This document shows positions 7,472 to 13,207 of a DNA stretch of 13,296 nucleotides, piece after piece. The DNA lies in the NCBI GenBank assembly GCA_026770585.1, contig MU646347.1:150988-164283 (forward strand), in the 5' to 3' direction. The DNA comes from Baffinella frigidus. Its lineage: Eukaryota > Cryptophyceae > Cryptomonadales > Baffinellaceae. A program made the translations under genes and the position numbers. The notes beneath the pieces are model-generated. The model worked only from the letters and a program-made list of their open reading frames with translations, was not told where the DNA came from and did no database searches. How positions within the stretch are numbered: position 1 is the stretch's first letter; each line of letters starts with the position of its first letter.

Positions 7472-7710
7472 ATCCAGAGGATCGCGCTCACCCACACACC
7501 GAACCACAAGTCAGCCTTTATGAGGCTCATGGTATCCCGTGGTTGAAGCATAAAAGCTCCAACCACGGATACCCCACAAGATGAGGGGGGTTGTGTGGGG
7601 GTGTGAGGTGGAATCAGTCAAGACACCAGAGGTGAAATGAGAGAGATGTGGTTGTTTAGGGGTTTCCACCTGAACGGACGTCATCAAAGTTAAGGGCAAT
7701 CCAAACGTTA
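7472..7710. other. Interval with one hairpin, no gene
   Basis: GGTATCCCGTGGTTG at 7531-7545 pairs with CAACCACGGATACC at 7560-7573 with one bulged base. Nothing else is recognisable between the two R copies. Confidence 0.5.
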
Positions 7711-7910
7711 CCCAGATTTCCTTTAGGTCCTTTAGGTTTTAAATGCTCCCAACATATGCCAACGACACGCCCTTCCGTAGAAAGGAAAGCAGAGAAAGCA
7801 TTTTTGATTTCGGATCGCGTCTAGCTCTCCAGTGCAGAGGCTCGTGAAGAGGGGATACAGTGAGTTAGACCAAAAAAAGAGGGGATACAGTTTGAGTTAG
7901 ACCAAAAAGG
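7711..7910 (+). repeat. Dispersed repeat R, copy 5, with a 30-base tandem duplication at its end
   Basis: Starts CCCAGATTTCCTTTAGGTCC, like copy 4, and follows the same order of blocks to GAAGAGGGGATACAG at about 7860. Its 3' end is duplicated in tandem: AGAGGGGATACAGTGAGTTA and GACCAAAAA, then the same with TT inserted (7849-7910). Confidence 0.8.
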
Positions 7911-8110
7911 CGGCAGAGCTTTTGCGCCTGCCAGCTGTGCGCATGTGATCAGCATGATGAGCAGTCCAGCCTCCGCGCCCAGGCCCTTCCCTTCCGCCCT
8001 CCTCATCGAGCACCTTGCCGCACCCCTTCAGATTAGCACCAGATTTCCACGAGGGTCTCCCCAGATTTTGAGGGTGGAGAAGCAGAGCTTTTGCCTAGGG
8101 ACATGATCTC

Positions 8111-8205
8111 CCACCTCTTAGTGCTAAAATCTGAGAGCACATCTGTGAAACATAATTGAAAGTTGGTAGACAAATGTGGTCTCAGATTTTAGCACGAAGA
8201 GGTGG
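8111..8205. mobile_element. Small MITE-like element with 32-base inverted arms
   Basis: CCACCTCTTAGTGCTAAAAT and CTGAGAGCACAT at 8111-8142 are the inverted counterpart of 8174-8205 with two mismatches, around a 31-base AT-rich loop. No gene is present. Confidence 0.75.
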
Positions 8206-8538
8206 AAGGACCTCAAAACGAGGCTTTGCGGGGATTCCCGGTCCCGAGGCGGGCCCGTCAGGCGCTCGATTGGGTGTAACTTTCGCCCCCCTGGGCTCAT
8301 TTCACTTTTCTCGACGGTTCTAGAATCATCAAAAGGTCCCCTTCAGATCCGCTCAATGAATCTGGGGCATCAGAGGCCCGCAAACATACTCAAAATACGA
8401 CTCCCCCAAAACCACCGCATCGCAAAAACCTTGGGACAACAAAGATGCTCAGTTTTTCAAGGCCTACCAGTTGTAGTACAACTTTGCGAAGGTAAGTTTT
8501 TTGTTTTAATCTGGGGCAGAAAAGTTGGAGGCATCATA
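8206..8538. other. Interval without supported gene
   Basis: An open frame of 123 codons covers most of it on the plus strand and contains a textbook donor AAG|GTAAGT at 8490-8496, but the peptide shows no motif I recognise and no partner exon follows. The motif CCCGAGGCGGGCCCGT (8243-8258) is the inverse of sequences at 5413, 6028 and 6048. Confidence 0.4.
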
Positions 8539-8707
8539 GTCCTTTAGGTCCTTTAGGTTTTAAATGCTCCCAACATATGCCAACGACACGCCGTTCCGTA
8601 GAAGGGATCTGCAGGGAAAGCATGTTTGCTTTCGGATCGCGTTTCGCTCTCCAGTGCAGAGGCTCGTGAAGAGGGGATAAAGGGCGGCTCTGTTGGGGTG
8701 TTTGAGG
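8539..8707 (+). repeat. Dispersed repeat R, copy 6, upstream of the C2 gene
   Basis: GTCCTTTAGGTCCTTTAGG, CCAACGACACGCC, GCTTTCGGATCGCGTTTCGC and GTGCAGAGGCTCGTGAAGAG, ending GGGATAAAGGGCGGCTC..TTGGGGTGTTTGAG. It ends 140 bases before the C2 start codon, so it may lie in the promoter or 5' UTR of that gene. No TATA box or initiator is identifiable with confidence. Confidence 0.8.
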
Positions 8708-8846
8708 CTACGTTCGTTGACATTGGAGCCATTTCCGAAATTTTCCCGCTCTCCAGATTTTGCCTGTTCCAACGGCTTAAAAAGAATCGGGTTGGACCGA
8801 ATCCGGCCCGTCCAGCCGGGTTGGGCCTTCGAAGGGGCGGCCGACA

Positions 8847-9398
8847 ATGTCCAAGAAGGCGGCAGCTCCAAAGGGCGCGGATCCGGGCAGCGACGACGAT
8901 GATGACGATGTCAACGCCAAGAACAACCTGCTCAAGGTCAAAGTTGTCAAGGCGGACGACATCATCGCTGCGGACCGGGGAGGAACGTCGGACGCGTACG
9001 CAATCGTGGACTTCTCAGGGCTGAAGCGCCAGACGCAGGTGGTCAAAAAGTCGCTGACGCCAAGCTGGGACGAGACGTTTGAGTTCGAGTGCGGGCGCCC
9101 CAATGGGAGGCTGCTCATCGAGGTGTACGACTACGATTGGATCGGCGCGCACGACTTCCTCGGGCTCGTAGAGGTCGACCTCGGCACGCTCGCCATCGAG
9201 GCGCTCGCCGAGGGCTGGTTCGACCTCATGCCGCGCCCCGGCAGGAGCGACGTCGTGGCGGGCCGCATCTACCTCTCCCTAATCATCGTCCCAAAGGACC
9301 GATCCGAAGACGACCTGTCTGGGCTCGACGCCTTCCCCTGGCTGGACCGCCGGCTGTACAAGGCCAAGGGGCACGCCCGCCAGTACAACGTCATCCAG
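8847..9398 (+). CDS. C2-domain protein, first coding exon (184 codons)
   Basis: This exon encodes a Met start, a short Lys/Ala segment, an acidic run (six Asp in a row, residues 16-21) and one C2 domain at about residues 27-148. C2 domains bind phospholipid membranes, often with calcium. The calcium ligands are all visible: D43 and D49 in loop 1 (ADRGGTSDAY) and D95, D97 and D103 in loop 3 (YDYDWIGAHD), so calcium binding is expected. Other family marks are the TPSWDETFEF strand and DFLG. The frame stays open to 9503, but after Q184 it turns into Pro/Ser-rich sequence, and CAG|GTCGCC at 9396-9400 is a good donor, so I end the exon at 9398 in phase 0. The start has a reasonable context (GACAATGTCC), and no longer in-frame start adds recognisable sequence. 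The last residues (YNVIQ) fit the residues that usually precede the DUF4062 start encoded at 11678. No signal peptide or membrane segment is present. The C2 call is firm; the exon end is an inference. Confidence 0.9.
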
Positions 9399-9482
9399 GT
9401 CGCCTGGCGTCCCTCCCCTCCGGCGTTGGCTGGGGGTGCCTCGCCGCTGCGACACAGCCACCCACCACCATCCCTCCCGTGT

Positions 9483-9597
9483 GGACCAAATCATCGATTT
9501 TAGACTTGAGATTTACCCTTGCTGAGACCCCAGATCCGGGGTCTGTGCAAGGGTAAATCAAGGATAAATTTAAAATCTACAATCGGCGATTTGGTCC
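9483..9597. mobile_element. Hairpin MITE in the first intron of the C2 gene
   Basis: GGACCAAATC at 9483-9492 and GATTTGGTCC at 9588-9597 are perfect inverted ends. The symmetry continues through CGATTTTAGA, GATTTACCCTTGC and GACCCCAGATCCGGGGTC at the apex. It begins about 85 bases after the donor of exon 1 and supplies the in-frame stop at 9501-9503. Confidence 0.8.
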
Positions 9598-9653
9598 AAT
9601 CGTGAGGGTTGGTGGAACCACCAGAAGAGAACCAAATCGAAGAATGGCAAACG

Positions 9654-9869
9654 TTGATTGGCTAAAATCAGCTTGGACAGGCTAAAGTGTGCCGTGGACA
9701 GGCTAACACGTAGCCTGTACAGGCTAACATGGAGGGGGGACGGGCTAAAATGTAGATCGGACAGGCTAACAGGTGGCGGGACAGGCTAAAATGAGCTTGG
9801 CCAGGCTGAAAGTAGGCCGGACAGGCTAAAATGAAGGTGGTTGGACAGGCTCAAAGGTGGATGGGACAG
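9654..9869 (+). repeat. Tandem minisatellite, unit GGACAGGCTAAAATG plus variable bases
   Basis: Ten or eleven head-to-tail units of 19-24 bases. Each keeps the core GGACAGGCTAA (variants GGCCAGGCTGA, GACGGGCTAA) followed by 8-12 variable bases. It lies within the long first intron of the plus-strand gene. Confidence 0.85.
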
Positions 9870-9883
9870 GATCGGTCACGCAC

Positions 9884-10026
9884 CGGTCGATGATTTCGAG
9901 GACATCATCGAAAGAGCGTTTTTTTGCTGACAATGTCCACGTGAACCCACACATGCGGATACGCCACGAAGTCACGTCGCCCCTCGGATTCGTGCGAGTA
10001 GTGACATATTTGTACCGACCATTCAT
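9884..10026 (-). other. Ambiguous open region, weak SH2-like reading on the minus strand
   Basis: On the minus strand from an ATG at 10026 the frame gives GRYKYVTT, GDVTSWRIR, GFTWTLSAKK and SFDDVLEIIDR, then a good donor CCG|GTGCGT at 9884. The order of a basic central strand followed by S-F-x-x-[VL]-x-E-[IL]-I recalls the second half of an SH2 domain. The first half, with the phosphotyrosine-binding Arg, is not visible upstream, and a TGA lies two codons before the ATG. The plus-strand frame over the same bases (9857-10162) is also open and has slightly higher GC at third positions. I do not call a gene. Confidence 0.2.
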
Positions 10027-10224
10027 CGGTCAGGACCTGCACACCACAACGGGCGCTGTTCAGAACATGGGCGATGTAGAGGATCGATGGTGTGGGGTAC
10101 AGGATCGAGGGTGTGGGGTATGGATCCATGAAAGACAATGCCCGGACCCCCCGGAAGGGTAACAGATTTACTTCAAACCCGCCACCCCCCCCTGGCACTC
10201 ATGCAAACACACAACCATCTGACG

Positions 10225-10260
10225 CAGGATTCGCCTGCAGAACACCATAGGCGAATCCTG
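10225..10260. repeat. Hairpin, 12-bp perfect stem
   Basis: CAGGATTCGCCT at 10225-10236 pairs with AGGCGAATCCTG at 10249-10260 around a 12-base loop. The following stretch to 10670 shows no gene or repeat that I can support. Confidence 0.55.
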
Positions 10261-10679
10261 TCCCCCCACCCATCCATGAGCATATTTTTAGGACAAAACC
10301 AACCCCTCCGAGCCCTATACCCCCAGTTGAACCGCCCGAGCCTCAGCTGGGGCTTGAAACCCATGCGACAAATTCAGGATATGCACATGCAGTGGACCAT
10401 CGAGACAGAAAGGCAGCAGCACCCACACGGATGAGGTTGCAAAGCAGGGCATTCCAGCAGACATGAAGCCGAGCAAGGGGGATGCCGGAGCGCAGCGCTG
10501 ACCTTGGAATGGCACACTCTTCGTTTGTGACTTCTCCACGAAATGCGGGGGAAATCAACTTTTGCTTTGGTTCACTTCTGGTGCCTGGTGGAGTGCTCCG
10601 CCCACAAAAGCGATCTGCGACCAAGCCTAGCCTGCCTGCCTGCCTGGACAATCTGAACAAAAAAACTCTTTGGGGTTTG

Positions 10680-10770
10680 GAGTTGGGAGTTTGGGGTGTA
10701 TGGTGTGGGGTGTGGGGTGTGGGGTGTGGGGTGGGGGGGGTGGGGTTTGGGGTGTAGGGTGTAGGGAGCC
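10680..10770. repeat. GGGTGTGG-type G-rich array
   Basis: Units of GTGTGGG and GTTTGGG, then G8, then GTGTAGGG. It is a telomere-variant run inside the proposed first intron, just upstream of the first decayed exon copy. Confidence 0.75.
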
Positions 10771-10901
10771 TCCAAGACCCACACCCTGATCGCAGGATAG
10801 TCGGCAACCCGAGTGGTTGCACTCGGGGTGCCACTCGGCAGAGCTGGAATGTCGGAGCTGAATCCATCGCCCTCTAAACCCTTAACCATAAAACCTCCCA
10901 C

Positions 10902-10961
10902 GTTTACTTTGCGTCGACGTTCGCAGACTTTTAGCAGGAGATTAAAGAGACAATTGAGGCT
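10902..10961 (+). pseudogene. Decayed copy of the DUF4062 exon (A1), stop codon and lost acceptor
   Basis: The reading is VYFASTFADF, then TAG in place of the CAG (Gln) of the intact copy, then QEIKETIEAC. The base pair before the exon is CCCAC instead of CAG, so the acceptor AG is lost as well. Similarity to the intact exon ends about 45-50 bases in, and the VFPRMHELC end is absent. It is the first of five serial copies downstream of the C2 exon. The upstream flank (GGAGCTGAATCC at about 10856) recurs at about 11257 before copy A2, so the duplicated unit includes intron sequence. Confidence 0.7.
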
Positions 10962-11082
10962 TGCCCCTAGTACAAATTGTACCAGAGGCTGCCCATTTCT
11001 GATACCCCCTTGGTACGAACCCGCCAACGAATAACCCTCTACCAAGCTCACCTGAGGGGTGACGCGGCACTCCCAGGTGTTC

Positions 11083-11229
11083 CACACGGTGGGCTTCGAG
11101 GGTTTCGGATTTGGATTTGGGGCCGGGTTCTGGGGCGTCACGTGACCAACTTTACACCAGAAGATCCTTAAAGTTGATTATCTCTGGGCAAGTTGACTTT
11201 TGTTGAAAGGTCCGCAGTCCACCGTGTCG
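11083..11229 (+). mobile_element. MITE-like element, CCACACAGCGG family, copy B
   Basis: The ends CACACGGTGGGCTTCGAGGG and CCGCAGTCCACCGTGTCG are inverted. Internal parts ACGTGACCAACTTTACACCA, CTTAAAGTTGATT and GGGCAAGTTGACTTTTG match the element at 12483-12620 in inverse orientation over nearly the whole length. It lies in the intron between exon copies A1 and A2. Confidence 0.75.
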
Positions 11230-11297
11230 TTTCGCGTCCACGTAAGAATCTCGCAGCTGAATCCTTAAACCCGGTATCCAGTTACGTTGGGAGTTGA

Positions 11298-11345
11298 CCC
11301 TAAACCCTAAACCCTAAGACCTGAGCCCTAAACCCTAAAACCTAA
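11298..11345 (-). repeat. CCCTAAA array before exon copy A2
   Basis: CCCTAAACCCTAAACCCTAA, then degenerate units, ending ten bases before the acceptor CAG of the copy at 11356. A closely similar run at 11618-11665 precedes the intact exon. Confidence 0.85.
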
Positions 11346-11355
11346 GCCATCCCAG

Positions 11356-11418
11356 GTGTATTTCGCGTTGACGTATGCAGACTTTCAGCAGGAGATTCAG
11401 GAGATCCACACCAGCGTT
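11356..11418 (+). pseudogene. Partial copy of the DUF4062 exon (A2), 3' half replaced
   Basis: This copy has a good acceptor (ATCCCAG|GTG) and reads VYFALTYADFQQEIQEIHTS. The Ser of the FxST motif is changed to Leu. After the codons for HTSV the sequence diverges abruptly into CAAACCCCTC and related Cys/Pro-coding DNA, with an in-frame TGA at 11491-11493 and no clear donor. Its 5' flank (CCCTAAACCCTAAACCCTAA, then degenerate units, then CAG) closely matches the flank of the intact copy at 11678, so intron plus exon duplicated as one unit. Confidence 0.7.
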
Positions 11419-11597
11419 CAAACCCCTCTCGTACAAACATTGCACACGCCCGGTACAAGTTTACACCCCCCCCCCGGTACAAAAACACTTTGAACGTACC
11501 GTGCGGCTGTGATCGCCGTTACGTCCAAATAAACCGTCCATTCAATATATATAGGCCACACTCACAACAACCTTCGGATTCCGCGTTGCAATCGCAG

Positions 11598-11616
11598 GTG
11601 TATTTCGCGTCGACGT
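11598..11616 (+). pseudogene. Truncated DUF4062 exon fragment (19 bases)
   Basis: It follows a good acceptor (ATCGCAG|) and carries only the first six codons of the exon (VYFAST and one base). It then runs directly into CAACCCTAAACCCTAAACCC. The same 23 bases from GCAG to CGACGT occur again at 11674-11696, exactly 80 bases later, where they start the intact exon. It looks like the left copy of a local duplication whose middle is CCCTAAA-type sequence. Confidence 0.75.
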
Positions 11617-11617
11617 C

Positions 11618-11665
11618 AACCCTAAACCCTAAACCCTAAGACCTAAGATCGAAACCCTAAAACGT
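11618..11665 (-). repeat. CCCTAAA array before the intact DUF4062 exon
   Basis: CAACCCTAAACCCTAAACCC, then AAGACCTAAGATCG and AAACCCTAAAACGTAAGGC, ending in the acceptor at 11674-11677. The order of variant units matches the array at 11298-11345, so both derive from one duplication. Confidence 0.85.
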
Positions 11666-11677
11666 AAGGCATTGCAG

Positions 11678-11767
11678 GTGTATTTCGCGTCGACGTACGC
11701 TGACTTTCAGGAGGAGATCAAGGAGATTCACACCACCGTCTTCCCGCGCATGCACGAGCTCTGCCAG
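11678..11767 (+). CDS. DUF4062-type domain exon, intact copy (exon A3, 30 codons)
   Basis: A 90-bp exon bounded by ATTGCAG| and CTGCCAG|GTTTGG. It reads VYFASTYADFQEE at its start and VFPRMHELC near its end. This matches the opening of DUF4062-type domains, where F-x-S-S-T-F-x-D-M-Q-x-E is followed by a helix and V-F-P-x-L-x-x-x-C. Such domains sit at the N-terminus of NACHT/AAA STAND proteins with TPR or WD40 repeats (NPHP3-, TEP1- and NWD-like); their own activity is not well known. The exon is a multiple of three and in phase 0 at both ends, so it joins in frame to the C2 exon (end 9398) and to the next exon (12659). The implied upstream intron is 2279 bp and the downstream one 891 bp. This is the only one of five copies with both splice sites and an open frame. 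The family assignment rests on motif recognition without a search. Confidence 0.72.
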
Positions 11768-11872
11768 GTTTGGGGTTTAGGATTCCACGCCCCGAGCACT
11801 CTTGGGGCATTTCGCGTCTTTTCTCGTTAGGACCGTTAGGATTTATTGACTCCCAGATTACCTGACCACCAG

Positions 11873-12033
11873 CCACACAGCGGGCTACGAAGGGACTTTC
11901 GGCCCAAATCGGGCCACCTTTCCGTTATGTTATCTGTAGGAACCCCCCTATGTCCCTACGGGTTGCCGACCGTAGGGTCCTGGGGTCTATCGCTTAGGGG
12001 TTATTCAAAATCCCTTCGAAGTCCGCTGTGTGG
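11873..12033 (+). mobile_element. MITE-like element, CCACACAGCGG family, copy C
   Basis: The ends CCACACAGCGGGCTACGAAG and CTTCGAAGTCCGCTGTGTGG are inverted repeats of about 25 bases. The interior includes a GGCCCAAATCGGGCC hairpin and TAGGAACCCCCCTATG. No clear target-site duplication is visible. It lies in the intron between exon copies A3 and A5; copy A at 233 is its inverse relative. Confidence 0.85.
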
Positions 12034-12102
12034 ATAACCCAGAATCTCGAGAGCTTGACGGCAGCGCCAGATTAGAGGGTAGCTCTTATGTAGACGAAGA
12101 CA

Positions 12103-12168
12103 GATTTTCAGGAGGAGATTGAGGAGATTCACACCAGCGTCTTCCCGCGCATGCACGAGCTCTGTCAG
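12103..12168 (+). pseudogene. DUF4062 exon copy lacking its 5' part (A5)
   Basis: The frame reads DFQEEIEEIHTSVFPRMHEL and ends CAG|GTTTAGGG, with an intact donor whose intron begins directly in TTTAGGG repeats. The bases upstream (GTAGACGAAGACA) only weakly resemble the VYFASTYA-coding part, and the in-frame codons there contain TAG. The nearest AG acceptors give the wrong phase for a join to the C2 exon. It therefore probably cannot be spliced into the same message in frame, although its coding part is nearly identical to the intact exon, which suggests a recent duplication. Confidence 0.7.
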
Positions 12169-12246
12169 GTTTAGGGTTTAGAGTTTAGGGTTTGGGGTTT
12201 GGGGTTTGGGGTTTGGGGTTTGGGGTTTAGGGTTTAGGGTTTAGGG
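12169..12246 (+). repeat. TTTAGGG array starting at an exon donor
   Basis: The array starts as the GT of the donor of exon copy A5 (CAG|GTTTAGGGTTTAGAG) and continues as TTTAGGG and TTTGGGG units. If spliced, the intron would begin with telomere-like repeat. Confidence 0.9.
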
Positions 12247-12299
12247 TGTTTCCCCTCTACGGCCGCCTCTCTTCTCTCTACCTAACCTCTAACTGAAAG

Positions 12300-12440
12300 T
12301 CCCCACATCCAACCCCCAACCCCCACCTGGAACCCCCAACCCCCAACCCCCAAACACTGGGTTCTCTCTTATGCCTGCACAGCTAACCCCTCACCGACCC
12401 CCCCCCCACCCTCACCCCTAACTCCTAACCTCGAACCGCT
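12300..12440 (-). repeat. Degenerate AACCCCC/CCCTAAC-type run
   Basis: C-rich units (CCAACCCCCAACCCCCACC, CCTCACCCCTAACTCCTAAC) in the opposite orientation to the preceding TTTAGGG array, so the two can pair. CCCTAACTCCTAACCTCGAA at about 12416 is also the inverse of GTTCGATCGAGGTTAGGGGT at about 12882. Confidence 0.75.
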
Positions 12441-12482
12441 CACCACCTCAGCGTGTTACTTTACAAAACAACCGCAACCGTT

Positions 12483-12620
12483 CCACACAGTGGACCACGG
12501 ACCTTTAATCAAAAGTCAACTTGCCCCAACGCAATTAACTTTAAGGTCTTATCTGGTGCAAATTTGGTCACGTTACCGCTAAATCTAGGGGTCCCGAAAC
12601 CTTCGTAGCCCACCGAGTGG
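12483..12620 (-). mobile_element. MITE-like element, CCACACAGCGG family, copy D
   Basis: It begins CCACACAGTGGACCACGGAC and ends CTTCGTAGCCCACCGAGTGG. It is the inverted homologue of copy B (11083-11229), and GTTCCAC/GTGGAAC extends the ends outward by three bases. It lies in the intron between exon copy A5 and exon B, 38 bases before the exon B acceptor. Confidence 0.75.
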
Positions 12621-12658
12621 AACCCTGAAACCTGAACCCTCAACCCCCAAACTCGCAG

Positions 12659-12711
12659 GCGCGAGGCTATACCTTCAACCCCGTGATGATGCGTTACGGA
12701 ATGGACGAAAG
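12659..12711 (+). CDS. DUF4062-type domain exon B (second part of the domain)
   Basis: A 53-bp exon between ACTCGCAG| and GACGAAAG|GTGCCC, entering in phase 0. It reads ARGYTFNPVMMRYGMDE. In NWD/NPHP3/TEP1-like proteins the segment after the conserved Cys of the first helix is typically R-G-x-x-F-x-V-V-D-M-R-W-G-V-x-D-E, so spacing, Gly, aromatic residues, Met-Arg-x-Gly and the acidic end all agree. Trp is replaced by Tyr and the usual Asp of VDMR by Met, so a divergent or non-functional family member is possible. It follows exon A3 (11678) in phase. It ends with two bases of an Arg codon, so a further exon must lie downstream; I could not find it before the window ends. A decayed second copy is at 12915-12943. 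Confidence 0.62.
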
Positions 12712-12727
12712 GTGCCCTTGCCCCCCT

Positions 12728-12915
12728 TTAGGGTTAAGTGTTTAGGGTTTAGGGTGTAGGGTGTAGGGTTTAGGGTTTAGGGTTTAGGGTTTAGGTTTTA
12801 GAGTTTAGGGTTTAGGGTTTAGGGTTTAGGGGTGAGGGTCTAGGGTTTAGGGTTTCTGGGGTAGGAGGTTGGGGGTTAGGGGTTCGATCGAGGTTAGGGG
12901 TTAGGGTGTAGGGTA
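12728..12915 (+). repeat. TTTAGGG array between the two copies of exon B
   Basis: TTTAGGG and GTGTAGGG units from 12728, passing into GGGGTAGGAGGTTGGGGGTT at about 12859. That last block recurs at about 13108-13127. Confidence 0.85.
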
Positions 12916-12943
12916 TTGTCATGCGTTATGGAATGGACGATAG
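12915..12943 (+). pseudogene. Decayed copy of DUF4062 exon B
   Basis: The codons read IVMRYGMDD, ending GATAG|GTGCCCTTCCCC. This matches the end of exon B (12659-12711) including its donor. The 5' half is missing: the match begins inside GGGTGTAGGGTATTGTC, a telomere-like stretch with no acceptor. As with exon A, the copy breaks at the border with TTTAGGG-type sequence. Confidence 0.65.
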
Positions 12944-13205
12944 GTGCCCTTCCCCTCGGGCCTTGTCAGCGCGGGCTGAGTGTTTGGCGTTGAGGTTTCG
13001 CGTTGAGGTTGTTTTGTGTTGAGTTCGTGATCTTACAAGGTCTTCATGGAAGGAATACACTATGTTGGTTTCGATCCGTAATCAACGCACTTTTCTCGCG
13101 TGCCCTGGGGTAGGAGGTTGGGGGTGAGGGCTTCGGGCTTGGCGGTTAGGGGCTGCAGATTTTCTGCGCATTTGCACGGCAGCGTATCCCTGATGTGCGG
13201 GCGTC

Positions 13206-13207
<2 letters not shown>
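12944..13207. other. Interval after exon B copies, no gene recognised
   Basis: Contains TTGAGGTTTCGCGTTGAGGTT short repeats (12989-13011 region) and the recurring GGGGTAGGAGGTTGGGGGTG block at 13108. I searched by eye for a continuation of the DUF4062 domain and found none. Confidence 0.5.

Noticed and set aside
8176-8547. 123-codon plus-strand frame with an internal AAG|GTAAGT
   Set aside because: The frame starts inside a MITE arm, shows no recognisable motif, and no matching acceptor exon could be identified; the donor alone is not enough.
7252-8871. Minus-strand frames sharing a YPLFTSLCT peptide
   Set aside because: They are translations of the DNA repeat R; the copies differ by frameshifts and synonymous positions are not favoured.
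8777-9556. Other frames over the C2 exon (132, 113 and 155 codons)
   Set aside because: Arg/Ala/Pro-rich shadows of the GC-rich C2 coding frame.
9654-9869. CRISPR array
   Set aside because: Units are too short and imperfect, with spacers of 8-12 bases, and the context is a eukaryotic intron.
10343-11141. Minus-strand frames of 174 and 189 codons
   Set aside because: They run through the GTGTGGGG array (giving TPHTPHPTP-type sequence) and overlap decayed exon A1 on the other strand; no domain is visible.
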